DNA from: Devosia sp.
GTDB taxonomy: Bacteria > Pseudomonadota > Alphaproteobacteria > Rhizobiales > Devosiaceae
Direction of reading: 5' to 3'
Length of the DNA stretch: 64,000 nucleotides
Assembly (NCBI RefSeq): GCF_024707125.1
Contig: NZ_JANQAH010000009.1
Coordinates: 186,001 to 250,000, forward strand
Within the stretch, counting starts at the first letter, position 1, and the number at the start of each line of letters is the position of its first letter. The notes beneath the pieces are model-generated. The model saw nothing but the letters and a program-made list of their open reading frames with translations. It made no database searches and was not told the DNA's origin. Positions 29,088 to 38,652 of the stretch are shown here, one piece after another. Position numbers and translations under genes: made by a program.

Positions 29088-30278
29088 TCAGTCTTGCCCG
29101 GCAATTGCGCTGGCAAAATCCTTGGCTTCGAAGGGTTCGAGATCGTCGACACCCTCGCCGACGCCGATGAAGTGCACCGGTAGCCCGAATTTTTTGGCGA
29201 TGGCGACGAGAATGCCGCCGCGGGCGGTGCCATCGAGCTTGGTCATAACGAGACCAGTCACGCCGGCACGCTGACCAAAGATTTCGACCTGTTTTAGGGC
29301 ATTCTGGCCAGTCGTCGCATCGAGGGTGAGGAGCGTCGCATGCGGCGCTGAAGGTTCGACCTTCTTGATGACGCGAATGACCTTCTCGAGCTCGTTCATC
29401 AGCTCGTCACGGTTTTGCAGGCGTCCGGCCGTGTCGATGATCAGGACATCACGCCCCTCGGCCTTGGCCTGGGTAACAGCATCGAAGGCGAGACCCGAGG
29501 CGTCGGCGCCTGCTGGCTTGGTGATCACCGGTGCGCCGGTGCGCTGGCCCCAGACCTGCAACTGCTCGATGGCGGCGGCGCGGAAGGTATCACCGGCCGC
29601 CAGCATCACAGATTTTCCTTCGGCCGCGAACTTTTGCGCCAGCTTGCCAATGGTCGTGGTCTTGCCCGAGCCATTGACCCCGATCATCAGGATGATGAAG
29701 GGCTTTTGGGTCACGTCCACGGTCAGCGGACGCGCGACGGGGCCAAGCACCTTTTCGACTTCCGAAGCCAGAACGGCGCGCACGTCGCTATCGGAAATTT
29801 CGCGATCAAACCGGTCGCGGCGCAGGGTCTCGGTGATGGACATGGCCGTCTCGAGCCCGAGATCGGCCTGAATAAGAACGTCCTCAAGCTCATCGAGCGT
29901 TGCCGCATCGAGCTTGCGCTTGGTGAAGACCGAGGTGATCGAGCTGGTAAGATTGTCCGACGAGCGTTTCAGGCCCGAGGTGAGCCGCGAAAACCAGCTC
30001 TGGCGTTGGGCCGGGGCCGGAACGACAGCAGGCGGCGTGACGAATTGCTCTTCTACTGCCTCGATATAGTCGGGCGTGGTTTCCGGCGGACCGGGAGGGG
30101 GCGGCGTATCAAGAGGCTCGGGTTGCTTGACCGGCTCGGGAACGGGCTCGGGCGTCGGAGCAACCGGCTCCGACACGACGGCCGGGGTTTCGGGCTGCGT
30201 CTCGGGCGGCGCTGGAGGCACGGGGGCCGGCTGATTGCCAAAGAGGCGCTGGAAAAAGCCGGGCTTCTTGTCGGTCAT
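29088..30278 (-). CDS. ftsY: Signal recognition particle receptor FtsY
   Basis: 396 residues from the ATG at 30278 (MTDKKPGFFQRLFGNQ). The first ~85 residues are Pro/Glu-rich, the acidic A region that contacts membrane and translocon. The NG domain follows, with GVNGSGKTTTIGKLA (G1), DTAGRLQN (G3) and TKLDGTARGG (G4). It receives ribosome-SRP complexes at the membrane; the partner gene ffh is 3 kb away. It lies 25 bases after mtaB. Confidence 0.97.
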   Translation of the reverse strand: MTDKKPGFFQRLFGNQPAPVPPAPPETQPETPAVVSEPVAPTPEPVPEPVKQPEPLDTPPPPGPPETTPDYIEAVEEQFVTPPAVVPAPAQRQSWFSRLTSGLKRSSDNLTSSITSVFTKRKLDAATLDELEDVLIQADLGLETAMSITETLRRDRFDREISDSDVRAVLASEVEKVLGPVARPLTVDVTQKPFIILMIGVNGSGKTTTIGKLAQKFAAEGKSVMLAAGDTFRAAAIEQLQVWGQRTGAPVITKPAGADASGLAFDAVTQAKAEGRDVLIIDTAGRLQNRDELMNELEKVIRVIKKVEPSAPHATLLTLDATTGQNALKQVEIFGQRAGVTGLVMTKLDGTARGGILVAIAKKFGLPVHFIGVGEGVDDLEPFEAKDFASAIAGQD

Positions 30279-30303
30279 ATCTTTTGGTCTTTCCCTCGCC
30301 GCC

Positions 30304-31566
30304 TCAGGCGGCAATACGCAGCTTTTCGCCCACGAGCCCATCGGGGCCACGGCCGGTAATTTCCACCGCCACAAGCTCGCCCGGCTCCATACCTGCAACG
30401 CTGACCGGCACGAATTGTTCGGTGCGCCCGAGGCCGCCGCGTTCCATCAGCACAGTTTCGACGCGCCCGAGGCGCGTATCGCACAACGCCGCAAATTGCT
30501 TTTCGCCTTCAACGCGCAAAAGGCGCGCACGCTCACGGGCGATCGCTTTGCTCACCTGCGGCATGCGCGCAGCCGGTGTACCGGGGCGGGGCGAATAGGG
30601 GAAGGCGTGGATATAGGTGATCCCGGCCTCGCCGATGAAGCGCAGCGTGTTTTCGAACATCTCGTCGGTCTCAGTTGGAAAACCAGCAATGATGTCGGCG
30701 CCAAAAACCATGTTGGGCCTGATGGCGCGGAGTTTTGCGACAACAGCAAGCGCGTCGTCGCGCAGATGCCGCCGCTTCATGCGCTTGAGGATGAGATCGT
30801 CGCCCGATTGCAGCGACAGATGTAGATGCGGCATCAACCGCGGATCAGCTACCGCCTCGTAGAGCGCGGCGTCGGCCTCGATGGAGTCGATGGACGAAAT
30901 GCGCAGCCGCGGCAGATCAGGCACATGCTTGAGGATCGCCTGGGTAAGCAGGCCCAGCGTCGGGGCACCGGGCAGGTCGGGACCATAGGACGTGATGTCG
31001 ACGCCGGTGAGCACGATTTCCTGATAGCCATTGCCCACCAGTTTCTTGATCTGCTCGACCACCAGCCCCATCGGCACCGAGCGCGAGGGGCCACGGCCGA
31101 ATGGAATGATGCAAAACGTGCAGCGGTGATCGCAGCCATTTTGCACCTGCACGAAGGCGCGCGTATGGGCGTCCATGCCTTCAATGAGATGGCCGGCGGT
31201 TTCCCGCACGCTCATGATGTCGTTGACCTGCACCTTGTCATTGAGCGGCACGCCGAAGGTCATGGGCCTGTAGCTCTCTGCCTGGAGCTTGTCGGCATTG
31301 CCGATGACGAGATCGACCTCTTCCATATCGCCAAAAGAGCGCGCCTCGGTCTGGGCGGCACAGCCGGTGACGATGATGCGGCTTTGCGGATTTTCGCGCC
31401 GCGCTTTTCGCACCGCTTTCCGGGCCTGGGCGACGGCTTCCTGCGTTACGGCGCAGGTATTGATGATGATGGCGTCTTCAAGCCCGGCCTTTTCGGCCTC
31501 GGCTTTCATCACTTCGCCTTCATAGGCATTGAGACGACAGCCGAATGTCAGGGTGCGAACCGCCAT
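30304..31566 (-). CDS. mtaB: tRNA t6A37 methylthiotransferase MtaB
   Basis: 420 residues. The N-terminal UPF0004 domain holds three cluster cysteines (FGCRLNAYEGE, NTCAVTQEA, TGCAAQTE). The radical-SAM motif CDHRCTFCIIPFGRGPSRS and a C-terminal TRAM domain follow. The CRLNAYE motif separates MtaB from MiaB and RimO. It adds a methylthio group to t6A37 in tRNAs for ANN codons. Its ATG overlaps the dapF stop by one base (TGATG). Confidence 0.95.
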   Translation of the reverse strand: MAVRTLTFGCRLNAYEGEVMKAEAEKAGLEDAIIINTCAVTQEAVAQARKAVRKARRENPQSRIIVTGCAAQTEARSFGDMEEVDLVIGNADKLQAESYRPMTFGVPLNDKVQVNDIMSVRETAGHLIEGMDAHTRAFVQVQNGCDHRCTFCIIPFGRGPSRSVPMGLVVEQIKKLVGNGYQEIVLTGVDITSYGPDLPGAPTLGLLTQAILKHVPDLPRLRISSIDSIEADAALYEAVADPRLMPHLHLSLQSGDDLILKRMKRRHLRDDALAVVAKLRAIRPNMVFGADIIAGFPTETDEMFENTLRFIGEAGITYIHAFPYSPRPGTPAARMPQVSKAIARERARLLRVEGEKQFAALCDTRLGRVETVLMERGGLGRTEQFVPVSVAGMEPGELVAVEITGRGPDGLVGEKLRIAA

Positions 31567-32438
31567 CAGGCCGCCTCGCTGCGCGTCCAGGCGCCGGTTG
31601 CCGGATCAAACTCTCCGCGCCATTCGAATTCGGCCGGGCCGGTCAGGGTAACATGATCATCCGGCAGCCATTCGACGACGAGATCGCCGCCCGGCAGAGT
31701 GACAGTCGCCTTGCGCTCGGTTCGGCGAGTACGGGCGCCATTGACCAATGCCGCGCAGGCCGCAGTGCCACAGGCCTCGGTAATCCCGGCACCGCGCTCC
31801 CAAACGCGCAAGATGATCTTGTCGGGTGCAGTGACCTGGGCGATGCCGATATTGGCGCGCTCGGGGAAAATCGGGTGGTTTTCGAGCAGCGGCCCAAACC
31901 GGTCGAGAGCATAGGACCAGACATCATCCTTCACCCAGAAGGTGGCGTGCGGATTGCCGATGGACATGACCGATGGCGAATGCAGCACCGGCGCATCGAT
32001 GGGCCCGATCTGCAGCTCGATCTTGCGGGTGTCGGCAAACTCTTCGGCCAGCGGAATATCGAACCAGGCGAACTTGGGCGTGCCCATATCGACGGTGATG
32101 AGGCCGTTTTCGGCTTCCTCGCCGAAGAGAATTCCAGCGACGGTTTCAAACGTAAAACGCTGGCGGCCCTGCTCGACGCTCAGCGTCTGCACCACGCAGC
32201 GCATGCCATTGCCGCAGGCCTGGGCGCGCGAGCCGTCGGAATTGATGATCTCGATATAGTTGGCCGTGCCGGGCGTACGAGAGTCATGGATGGCCATGAT
32301 CTGGTCGAACTTGGTTTCGGCGCGAGCATTGATTGATATGGCAGCTTCGGCCGTGACGCGATCCCGGCGGCCGCGCATGTCGGCCACGATGATCTGGTTG
32401 CCCAGCCCGTTCATCTTGAGAAAGGGTGCGTTGCTCAA
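31566..32438 (-). CDS. dapF: Diaminopimelate epimerase
   Basis: 290 residues. The two catalytic cysteines are in ACGNGMRC and ACGTAACAA. It starts [18 protein letters not shown], the family N-terminus. It converts LL- to meso-diaminopimelate for lysine and peptidoglycan. It is the first gene of a minus-strand run (dapF, mtaB, ftsY, yciB). Length is slightly above the E. coli enzyme, as is usual in rhizobia. Confidence 0.97.
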   Translation of the reverse strand: MSNAPFLKMNGLGNQIIVADMRGRRDRVTAEAAISINARAETKFDQIMAIHDSRTPGTANYIEIINSDGSRAQACGNGMRCVVQTLSVEQGRQRFTFETVAGILFGEEAENGLITVDMGTPKFAWFDIPLAEEFADTRKIELQIGPIDAPVLHSPSVMSIGNPHATFWVKDDVWSYALDRFGPLLENHPIFPERANIGIAQVTAPDKIILRVWERGAGITEACGTAACAALVNGARTRRTERKATVTLPGGDLVVEWLPDDHVTLTGPAEFEWRGEFDPATGAWTRSEAA

Positions 32439-32566
32439 AGCGTTTCGCCTGTATCTGTGTCGAACCCTATATGGCGGAACTGGCCGGCAATTGCCAGTGC
32501 AGGCGCTGCATGGGAGCGTTTGCTATGCTGACGGGTTCTGTCGTGGTCTGATTGGAAGGTTGGCGC

Positions 32567-33004
32567 ATGGCTGATCGAATTTCATCCCGCATTGCGAATG
32601 CCGTCGCTGCCCTGCCCATAAGCGGGGATATGCGGGTGCTGGAGATCGGCTGCGGCCCTGGCGTTGCCGCCCGCCTTGTCAGCCAGAAGCTGAAAACAGG
32701 AATGATCCTTGCCATCGACCGCTCGGAAAAAGCCATCGCGGCGGCGATTGCCGGCTCAGAGGAGGAGATCGCGACCGGCAGGCTCGCCTTTCGCTGTGTC
32801 GCGATAGAAGATTTCGTCCTCGAGACAGGCGAACCGCAATTCGACCTCGCCTTTGCCATGCGGGTGGGCGCGCTGGACGGACGTCACTCCGAACTCGAAG
32901 CCCAGGCCTTGGGTCGGCTGAAGGCAGCACTCGCGCCGGGGGCGGTGCTTATCATCGACGATGCCACCCCGCTTTCCGCGGCAGATTTGCCGGACTTTCC
33001 TTGA
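32567..33004 (+). CDS. Class I SAM-dependent methyltransferase, short form
   Basis: 145 residues from the ATG at 32567 (GGAAGG upstream). The SAM-binding motif I is VLEIGCGPGVAARLV, motif II is ILAIDRSEKAI, and FDLAFAMRVGALDG resembles motif IV. The protein stops after one Rossmann-like core, shorter than most members, so it may act with a partner or on a small substrate. It is divergent from dapF and 197 bases before ffh. Its substrate cannot be guessed. Confidence 0.75.
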   Translation: MADRISSRIANAVAALPISGDMRVLEIGCGPGVAARLVSQKLKTGMILAIDRSEKAIAAAIAGSEEEIATGRLAFRCVAIEDFVLETGEPQFDLAFAMRVGALDGRHSELEAQALGRLKAALAPGAVLIIDDATPLSAADLPDFP

Positions 33005-33201
33005 CTCAATAGAGCATCTGTCATAAACGCCCCCTGTTCATCAGGCTTTTGCTCCTGACCAGCCGACCGGGACCCCAAACGGGTACCACGATCCCGGAGG
33101 CCAACATCCGCCAGCGCGTTGCGCCCGCGGGTGGGTTTTGCGTTTGGCCTTTTGGTACTTATCTCTCCGGAGATCGTCTCCGCGAGCGAAAAGGAAATAG
33201 T

Positions 33202-34785
33202 ATGTTCGAGAGCCTCTCAGACCGGCTTGGCAAAATTTTCGATGGTCTTCGTGGACGCGGCGCGCTGAACGCTGCCGATGTCGATGCGGCCATGCGCGAA
33301 ATCCGCCGGGCGCTGATCGAGGCTGACGTCTCGCTCGAAGTTGTACGCGCTTTTGTTGAGCAAGTCCGCGAGCGCGCTGTTGGTGCCGAAGTCACCCGCT
33401 CGGTGACTCCGGGCCAGCAGGTCGTAAAAATCGTCAATGACGAGCTGGTTGCCGTTCTCGGTTCCGATGCCGTCACCATCGATCTCAATGCCCCGGCGCC
33501 CGTCACCCTGCTCATGGTGGGTTTGCAGGGTTCTGGTAAGACGACGACCACGGCGAAGATCGCCAAGCGTCTGAAAGATCGCCAGAAGAAAAAGGTTCTT
33601 CTTGCTTCCCTCGATACCCGCCGCCCGGCCGCCATGGAGCAGCTTCGTGTGCTCGGCGAACAGGTCGGCGTCGATACGCTACCGATCGTTGCGACTGAAA
33701 CCCCCGTTGAAATTGCCCGCCGCGCCGAGCGTGAAGGCCGTCTCGGTGGCTATGACGTTCTCATTCTCGATACGGCCGGCCGCACCCATATCGATGAAGA
33801 ACTGATGGTCGAAACGGTCTCCATCAAGGAGATCGCAAAGCCGCACGAAATCCTGCTCGTCGTCGACGCTTTGACCGGCCAGGACGCGATCAACGTCGCG
33901 CGCAGCTTCGACCAGCGTCTCGATGTGACCGGCATCGTCATGACGCGCGTCGATGGCGATGGTCGCGGCGGCGCGGCGCTTTCCATGCGCGCGGCCACCG
34001 GCAAGCCGATCAAGCTGATCGGCGTCGGCGAAAAGATGGATGCGCTTGAGGATTTCCATCCCTCGCGCATTGCCGACCGTATTCTGGGCATGGGCGACAT
34101 CGTCTCGCTCGTCGAAAAGGCCGCCGAGCACGTCACGGCCGAAGACGCCCAGAAGATGGCGCAGAAGCTCAAGAAGGGCTCCTTCGACCTCGACGATCTG
34201 CGCGCCCAGCTGCTGCAGATGAAGAAGATGGGCGGCATGGGCGGTCTGATGGGCATGCTGCCCGGCGCAGGCCAGATCAAGAAGGCCATGGCCGGGGCCA
34301 ATGTCGACGAGAAGGTCTTTGACCGTCAGATCGCCATCATCAATTCCATGACCAAGAAAGAGCGGGCCAATCCCGACCTGCTCAATGCCTCCCGTCGCAA
34401 GCGCATTGCCGCGGGCGCCGGCGTCGAAGTCTCGGAAATCAACAAGCTTTCCAAGCAGCACCGCCAGATGGCGGACATGATGAAGAAGGTTTCCAAGGGC
34501 GGCATGGGGTCGCTGGCCGGCATGTTCGGCGGCAAGATGGGCGGCATGCTCGGTGGCATGCCCGACCTCTCCAAGATGGACCCCAAGCAGCTCGAACAGA
34601 TGGCCCGTCAGGCCGGCATCAATCCGGACCAGCTCAAGGGCCTGCCCTCGGCCGATCTGCCGATGACCGACAAGCTGCCTACCGACGTCAACAAGCTTCT
34701 GAAATCCGCTGGTGGTCCGGGCCTTCCCGGCCTCGGCGGTGCTCCCCGTTTCCCTGGCCTTCCGGGCCTGGGCAAGAAGAAATAA
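33202..34785 (+). CDS. ffh: Signal recognition particle protein Ffh (SRP54)
   Basis: 527 residues from the ATG at 33202 (AAGGAA upstream). N domain about 1-90, G domain with GLQGSGKTTTTAKIAKRL, DTAGRTHID and TRVDGDGRGG. The Met-rich M domain (about 300-460) contains MGGMGGLMGMLPGAG. It then has a Gly/Met/Pro/Leu-rich tail ending LPGLGKKK. It binds signal peptides as they leave the ribosome. The 4.5S RNA gene is not nearby. It is followed 35 bases later by rpsP. Confidence 0.98.
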   Translation: MFESLSDRLGKIFDGLRGRGALNAADVDAAMREIRRALIEADVSLEVVRAFVEQVRERAVGAEVTRSVTPGQQVVKIVNDELVAVLGSDAVTIDLNAPAPVTLLMVGLQGSGKTTTTAKIAKRLKDRQKKKVLLASLDTRRPAAMEQLRVLGEQVGVDTLPIVATETPVEIARRAEREGRLGGYDVLILDTAGRTHIDEELMVETVSIKEIAKPHEILLVVDALTGQDAINVARSFDQRLDVTGIVMTRVDGDGRGGAALSMRAATGKPIKLIGVGEKMDALEDFHPSRIADRILGMGDIVSLVEKAAEHVTAEDAQKMAQKLKKGSFDLDDLRAQLLQMKKMGGMGGLMGMLPGAGQIKKAMAGANVDEKVFDRQIAIINSMTKKERANPDLLNASRRKRIAAGAGVEVSEINKLSKQHRQMADMMKKVSKGGMGSLAGMFGGKMGGMLGGMPDLSKMDPKQLEQMARQAGINPDQLKGLPSADLPMTDKLPTDVNKLLKSAGGPGLPGLGGAPRFPGLPGLGKKK

Positions 34786-34820
34786 CCCGAACTTTCAACC
34801 GACACCCTTAGGAATAAAAG

Positions 34821-35183
34821 ATGTCCCTCAAGATCCGCCTTGCCCGCGCTGGCACCAAGAAGCGCCCGTTCTACCACATCGTCATCGCTGACGCCCGTTC
34901 GCCGCGCGATGGCCGCTTCATCGAAAAGCTCGGCACCTTCAACCCGCTGCTCGACAAGACTGCTGAAAACCGCGTCGTGCTCAACACCGAACGCGCTCAG
35001 CACTGGGTTTCCGTTGGCGCCCAGCCGACCGACCGCGTTGCCCGTTTCCTCGACGCAGCAGGCCTGCTGAAGCGCGCACCGCGCAACAACCCGGAAAAGG
35101 CCGTTCCCGGCGAAAAGGCCAAGGAACGCGCTGAAGAAAAGGCCGCCAAGGCCGCCGCTGCCGCCGAAGGCGCTGCAGAGTAA
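34821..35183 (+). CDS. rpsP: 30S ribosomal protein S16
   Basis: 120 residues. The core (1-82) begins [20 protein letters not shown], and [12 protein letters not shown] is typical. An Ala/Lys/Glu-rich C-terminal extension (about 85-120) is common in alphaproteobacteria. It binds 16S rRNA in the body of the small subunit. It is co-transcribed with ffh and followed at once by a strong terminator, so rimM, trmD and rplS, which often follow, are not linked here. Confidence 0.98.
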   Translation: MSLKIRLARAGTKKRPFYHIVIADARSPRDGRFIEKLGTFNPLLDKTAENRVVLNTERAQHWVSVGAQPTDRVARFLDAAGLLKRAPRNNPEKAVPGEKAKERAEEKAAKAAAAAEGAAE

Positions 35184-35212
35184 TTTTCGGGATCGTTTGG
35201 TCCCTGGAATGC

Positions 35213-35244
35213 AAAAGCCCCGGTCTCGCGACCGGGGCTTTTTT
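35213..35244 (+). terminator. Rho-independent terminator after rpsP
   Basis: AAAAGCCCCGGTC-TCGC-GACCGGGGCTTTT followed by more T; a 13-bp stem that would also work on the other strand. Confidence 0.92.
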
Positions 35245-35263
35245 GTTGCGCTTCATTCCAGAT

Positions 35264-35343
35264 CGTCGTCATTGCCGGGCCTGTCCCGGCAATCCACCTC
35301 GAGGAGGCATGGACCACCGGGACAAGCCCGGTGGTGACGATGG
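35264..35343. repeat. Dispersed two-hairpin intergenic repeat, family A copy 2
   Basis: Inverted relative to copy 1: ATTGCCGGG-palindrome first, then CCACCGGG-ACAAG-CCCGGTGG, with GTCGTC and TGACGAT at the ends. Confidence 0.8.
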
Positions 35344-35398
35344 AAGGGTGAGCGAGGCTGCCCGCCATTCGCGCATAGCGCTCATGGCCTTGCCGCCT

Positions 35399-35423
35399 CA
35401 AATCGCTCCACCGGAGCGATTTG
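35399..35423 (-). terminator. Hairpin after leuB
   Basis: A perfect palindromic stem AAATCGCTCC/GGAGCGATTT lies 16 bases past the leuB stop on the minus strand. There is no U-run beyond the A/T ends of the stem. Confidence 0.5.
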
Positions 35424-35438
35424 CCCTTCGGGATGGCG

Positions 35439-36539
35439 TCAAGCCTTGAGCTTGCTCAGAATCGCGGCGCCCATTTCTTCGGTACCAATGGTCTTGCGGT
35501 TGTCCTGGGCAATGTCGCCGGTGCGCAGGCCATCGCTGAGCACAGCCGAAATCGCGCCTTCAACCTTGTCGGCCAGTTCGATCATGTTGAACGAGTAGCG
35601 CAGCGCCATGGCGAGCGAGGCGATCATGGCGATGGGGTTGGCAATGCCCTTGCCGGCAATGTCTGGGGCCGAACCGTGGACGGGCTCATAAAAAGCCTTG
35701 CGCTTGCCGGTAGCGGCATCGGGCGCGCCGAGCGAGGCGGAGGGCAGCATGCCCAGCGAGCCGGTCAGCATGGCCGCAACGTCGGAGAGAATGTCACCAA
35801 AAAGATTGTCGGTGACCATGACGTCGAACTGTTTTGGCGTGCGCACCAGCTGCATCGCGGCATTGTCGGCCAGGATGTGGTGGAGTTCCACATCGGCATA
35901 GTCCTTGGCGACGCCCTTGACCACTTCGTCCCAGAGCACGCCCGACTTCATCACGTTCTTCTTGTCGGCCGAATGCACCTTGTTCTTGCGGGTGCGGGCG
36001 AGATCGAAGGCGACCCGAGCGATGCGATCGATTTCGTAGGTTTCGTAGACCTGGGTGTCCACGGCGCGCTTCTGGCCATTGCCAAGATCGGTAATGGTTT
36101 TCGGCTCGCCAAAATAGACGCCGCCGGTCAGTTCGCGGACGATGAGAATATCGAGGCCTTCAACCAGCTCTTTCTTGAGCGAGGAGGCTTCGGCCAGCGC
36201 CGGATAGCAGATGGCGGGGCGCAGGTTGGCGAAAACGGCCAGTTCCTTGCGGAGACGCAAGAGAGCGGCCTCCGGGCGGTGCTCATAAGCGACATTGTCC
36301 CACTTGGGACCACCCACGGCGCCGAAGATGACAGCGTCGGCAGCCTTGGCCTTGGCGACGTCTTCGTCGGTGATGGCGACCTGGTGCTTGTCATAGGCTG
36401 CACCGCCGGCAAGGCCGCGATCGAGCGAGAAATCGGTCAGGCCTTCGGCATTGGTCCAGGCGATGATCTTTTCGACCTCGACCATGATTTCCGTGCCGAT
36501 GCCGTCGCCGGGCAGAAGAAAGAGGGAATGGGTGGCCAT
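35439..36539 (-). CDS. leuB: 3-isopropylmalate dehydrogenase
   Basis: 366 residues from the ATG at 36539 ([15 protein letters not shown]). The family NAD/Mg signatures are present: [17 protein letters not shown] and [32 protein letters not shown] is the NAD specificity motif of LeuB. It oxidises and decarboxylates 3-isopropylmalate in leucine synthesis. It stands alone between an A-type repeat and the divergent homocysteine methyltransferase gene. Confidence 0.97.
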   Translation of the reverse strand: MATHSLFLLPGDGIGTEIMVEVEKIIAWTNAEGLTDFSLDRGLAGGAAYDKHQVAITDEDVAKAKAADAVIFGAVGGPKWDNVAYEHRPEAALLRLRKELAVFANLRPAICYPALAEASSLKKELVEGLDILIVRELTGGVYFGEPKTITDLGNGQKRAVDTQVYETYEIDRIARVAFDLARTRKNKVHSADKKNVMKSGVLWDEVVKGVAKDYADVELHHILADNAAMQLVRTPKQFDVMVTDNLFGDILSDVAAMLTGSLGMLPSASLGAPDAATGKRKAFYEPVHGSAPDIAGKGIANPIAMIASLAMALRYSFNMIELADKVEGAISAVLSDGLRTGDIAQDNRKTIGTEEMGAAILSKLKA

Positions 36540-36781
36540 TTCTGGAAAACTCCTCGCCGTACTGGTGGGTACACCTTGAATTGGTGCCGACATAGCGGGT
36601 TTTGGGGAGTTTGCGCAAGGACCGTCCGCGCGGAATCGTCAGGCCTAGGTCTTCAGAGATTTGGAGCGTGATCGCTCGGCCTCTGCTAGGCTCATGCGGT
36701 GAGCATTAGGCAAGCCTCGGTTCCCGGCGGCGCGCATTGATGTGCCGCTTGCGGAAGAGGCGACCGCAAGGGGAGTTCTCC

Positions 36782-37735
36782 ATGACCGGTTCAGTACCTC
36801 TACTGCCGCAGCAGCAAGGCAGGATGTTTGTCGCCGACGGCGGCATCGAAACCCACCTCATCTTCAATGAGGGGTTCGATTTTCCTTACTTCACGGTTTT
36901 CGAACTGCTGGATCGCGAAGGCGGTCCCGAGGCCTTGCGAGCCTATTATGCCCCCTATCTCGACATTGCGCGGCGCGCCGGACATGGCTTTGTGTTCGAC
37001 ACCAATACCTGGCGGGCCAATCCGGACTGGGGGGCGCTGGTTGGCTATGATGCGGACGGGTTGCGCCGCATCAATATCGGGGCCGTCGAGCTTTGCCGTG
37101 ACATCGCGAGGAACTTCGAAATGGCCGGGGTTCAGACCCTGGTCAGTGGCGCCATGGGCCCTCGGCGCGACGCCTGGCAATATGATGGTGTGATGAGCAT
37201 TTCAGAAGCCTTCGACTATCACGCCCCGCAGGTCGCGGCCTTTGCCGAGGCGAAGGCGGACCTCGTGACGATCCTGACCCTCACCAATGTGCCCGAGGCG
37301 ATTGGCGTTGCTCGTCTGGCGGAAGAGGCCGGCCTGCCCTGCGTAATTTCCTTTACGCTCGAGACAGATGGGCGCCTGCCTGGCGGCAAGCCGCTGGGCG
37401 AGGCCATCACGGCGGTCGAGGAGGCGACCAACGCCTACCCGGCCTACTACATGATCAACTGCGTGCACCCGATCCATTTCGCCAGCACCATTCGCCATGG
37501 CGGCGACTGGGTGGATCGGATCGGCGGCCTCAGGGTCAATGCCTCGATGAAAAGCCACGCCGAGCTCGATGAAAGCCCCGAACTCGATATCGGGGATTGG
37601 CAGGATCTGGCGCAGCGCTATCAGCGTCTCTTGCCCCTTCTGCCCAATATAAGGGTGATCGGTGGATGTTGCGGCACCGACCATCGGCATATCGATGCCA
37701 TATGCCGGGTCTGTCTGCCGACCGTGCCGGACTAG
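36782..37735 (+). CDS. Homocysteine S-methyltransferase family protein
   Basis: 317 residues from the ATG at 36782 (GGGGAG eight bases upstream). The TIM-barrel fold begins FVADGGIETHLIF. The three zinc ligands are visible as Cys in YYMINCVHPIHF and the Cys pair in GGCCGTDHRHI. Such enzymes move a methyl group from S-methylmethionine or another donor to homocysteine; the real donor here is unknown. The gene is single and divergent from leuB. Confidence 0.85.
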   Translation: MTGSVPLLPQQQGRMFVADGGIETHLIFNEGFDFPYFTVFELLDREGGPEALRAYYAPYLDIARRAGHGFVFDTNTWRANPDWGALVGYDADGLRRINIGAVELCRDIARNFEMAGVQTLVSGAMGPRRDAWQYDGVMSISEAFDYHAPQVAAFAEAKADLVTILTLTNVPEAIGVARLAEEAGLPCVISFTLETDGRLPGGKPLGEAITAVEEATNAYPAYYMINCVHPIHFASTIRHGGDWVDRIGGLRVNASMKSHAELDESPELDIGDWQDLAQRYQRLLPLLPNIRVIGGCCGTDHRHIDAICRVCLPTVPD

Positions 37736-37880
37736 CGTTCGACGTGTAACCGAGCGGGCGTTCACGTCCCCAATCGGTTAACACACTGTGAACATCGAGA
37801 TCACGACGCGTTCAAGGCAGGGAGGGCAAAAGGCGGGCCATCGAAGCCGGCGAGGGGCCGGCGCAAACGAGGAGAACAAA

Positions 37881-38168
37881 ATGCTCAAACTGATCCGCCT
37901 GACCGCTTTTGCCGCCATCACCACTGTGGGCGTCGTCCAGGCCTTTGCCGGGGTGCAGTCCCTGCCCGAATGTTACGACCGGGTCATTGCCGCCTGCAAC
38001 AAGGGCAACCATGCCCAGAGCTGCGCCAATACCGGCATGAACGAGTGCGACAAGATTTTCCCGACCCCGATGGTTCTCACGCCCGGTCTGTCGCTCGGCA
38101 ACAAGCCGGTGAACGTGGCCCCCGTGCCGCTACCGCGCCCGGCGCACCTGATGGTTTCCACCCGCTAA
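37881..38168 (+). CDS. Small secreted four-cysteine peptide
   Basis: 95 residues from the ATG at 37881 with GAGGAG upstream. The signal peptide MLKLIRLTAFAAITTVGVVQ ends at AFA. The mature part (about 71 residues) has four cysteines (PECYD, AACNKG, SCANT, ECDK) within 35 residues and a Pro-rich tail. I do not recognise the family. It is alone, ending at a bidirectional terminator. Confidence 0.7.
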   Translation: MLKLIRLTAFAAITTVGVVQAFAGVQSLPECYDRVIAACNKGNHAQSCANTGMNECDKIFPTPMVLTPGLSLGNKPVNVAPVPLPRPAHLMVSTR

Positions 38169-38194
38169 GGTTTTTGCCCCATGGGCAAAGGCAC

Positions 38195-38230
38195 AAAAAA
38201 ACAGCGCTCCCTTTGAGAGCGCTGTTTTTG
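38195..38230. terminator. Bidirectional terminator
   Basis: AAAAACAGCGCTC-CCTTTGA-GAGCGCTGTTTTT serves the secreted peptide gene (plus strand) and the RidA gene (minus strand), which converge here. Confidence 0.9.
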
Positions 38231-38253
38231 CATTTTCTGGTCGCGAAAAAGAA

Positions 38254-38643
38254 TCAGCTCTTGGCGGCGCCGATGCGGGCGGTCACTTCGATCTCGATCT
38301 TCATGCCTTCTTCGATCATCGCGACGATGAGCATGGAGGCAGCCGGGCGGATGTCCTTGAAGACCGGGCCGACGGCGGCGACGACTTCATCCACATAGGA
38401 GCGGTCACCAACATAGTAGACGACGCGAACCGTGTCCTCGATCGAGGAGCCGGCTTCCTTGAGCGCCTTGTCGATGGTGGCTAGGGCATTTTTCGCCTGG
38501 GCACCGACGCCTTCGGGCATCTTCATGACCGAATAATCGTAGCCCGTCGTGCCCGACACATAGACCGTGTCTTCGTGGCGAACGGCACGGGAATAGCCAA
38601 AGGTCGCTTCAAAGGGCGAACCGGTGGAGACGCGTTGAACCAT
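38254..38643 (-). CDS. RidA family protein
   Basis: 129 residues. The chorismate-mutase-like fold of RidA is shown by EATFGYSRAVRHEDTVYVSGTTG and the C-terminal IEIEVTARIG. The usual substrate-binding Arg is R115-like in TARIG's neighbourhood, though the exact RidA signature ALVEIEA is altered (KIEIEVTA). Family members hydrolyse reactive imines such as 2-aminoacrylate. It lies nine bases after leuD on the same strand, so it is probably co-expressed with leucine synthesis. Confidence 0.87.
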   Translation of the reverse strand: MVQRVSTGSPFEATFGYSRAVRHEDTVYVSGTTGYDYSVMKMPEGVGAQAKNALATIDKALKEAGSSIEDTVRVVYYVGDRSYVDEVVAAVGPVFKDIRPAASMLIVAMIEEGMKIEIEVTARIGAAKS

Positions 38644-38652
38644 TTTTCGTCC

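Noticed and set aside
33005-33201. A 4.5S SRP RNA gene in the gap before ffh
   Set aside because: The conserved GGAAGGAAGCAGC-type tetraloop region is absent and no long hairpin forms.
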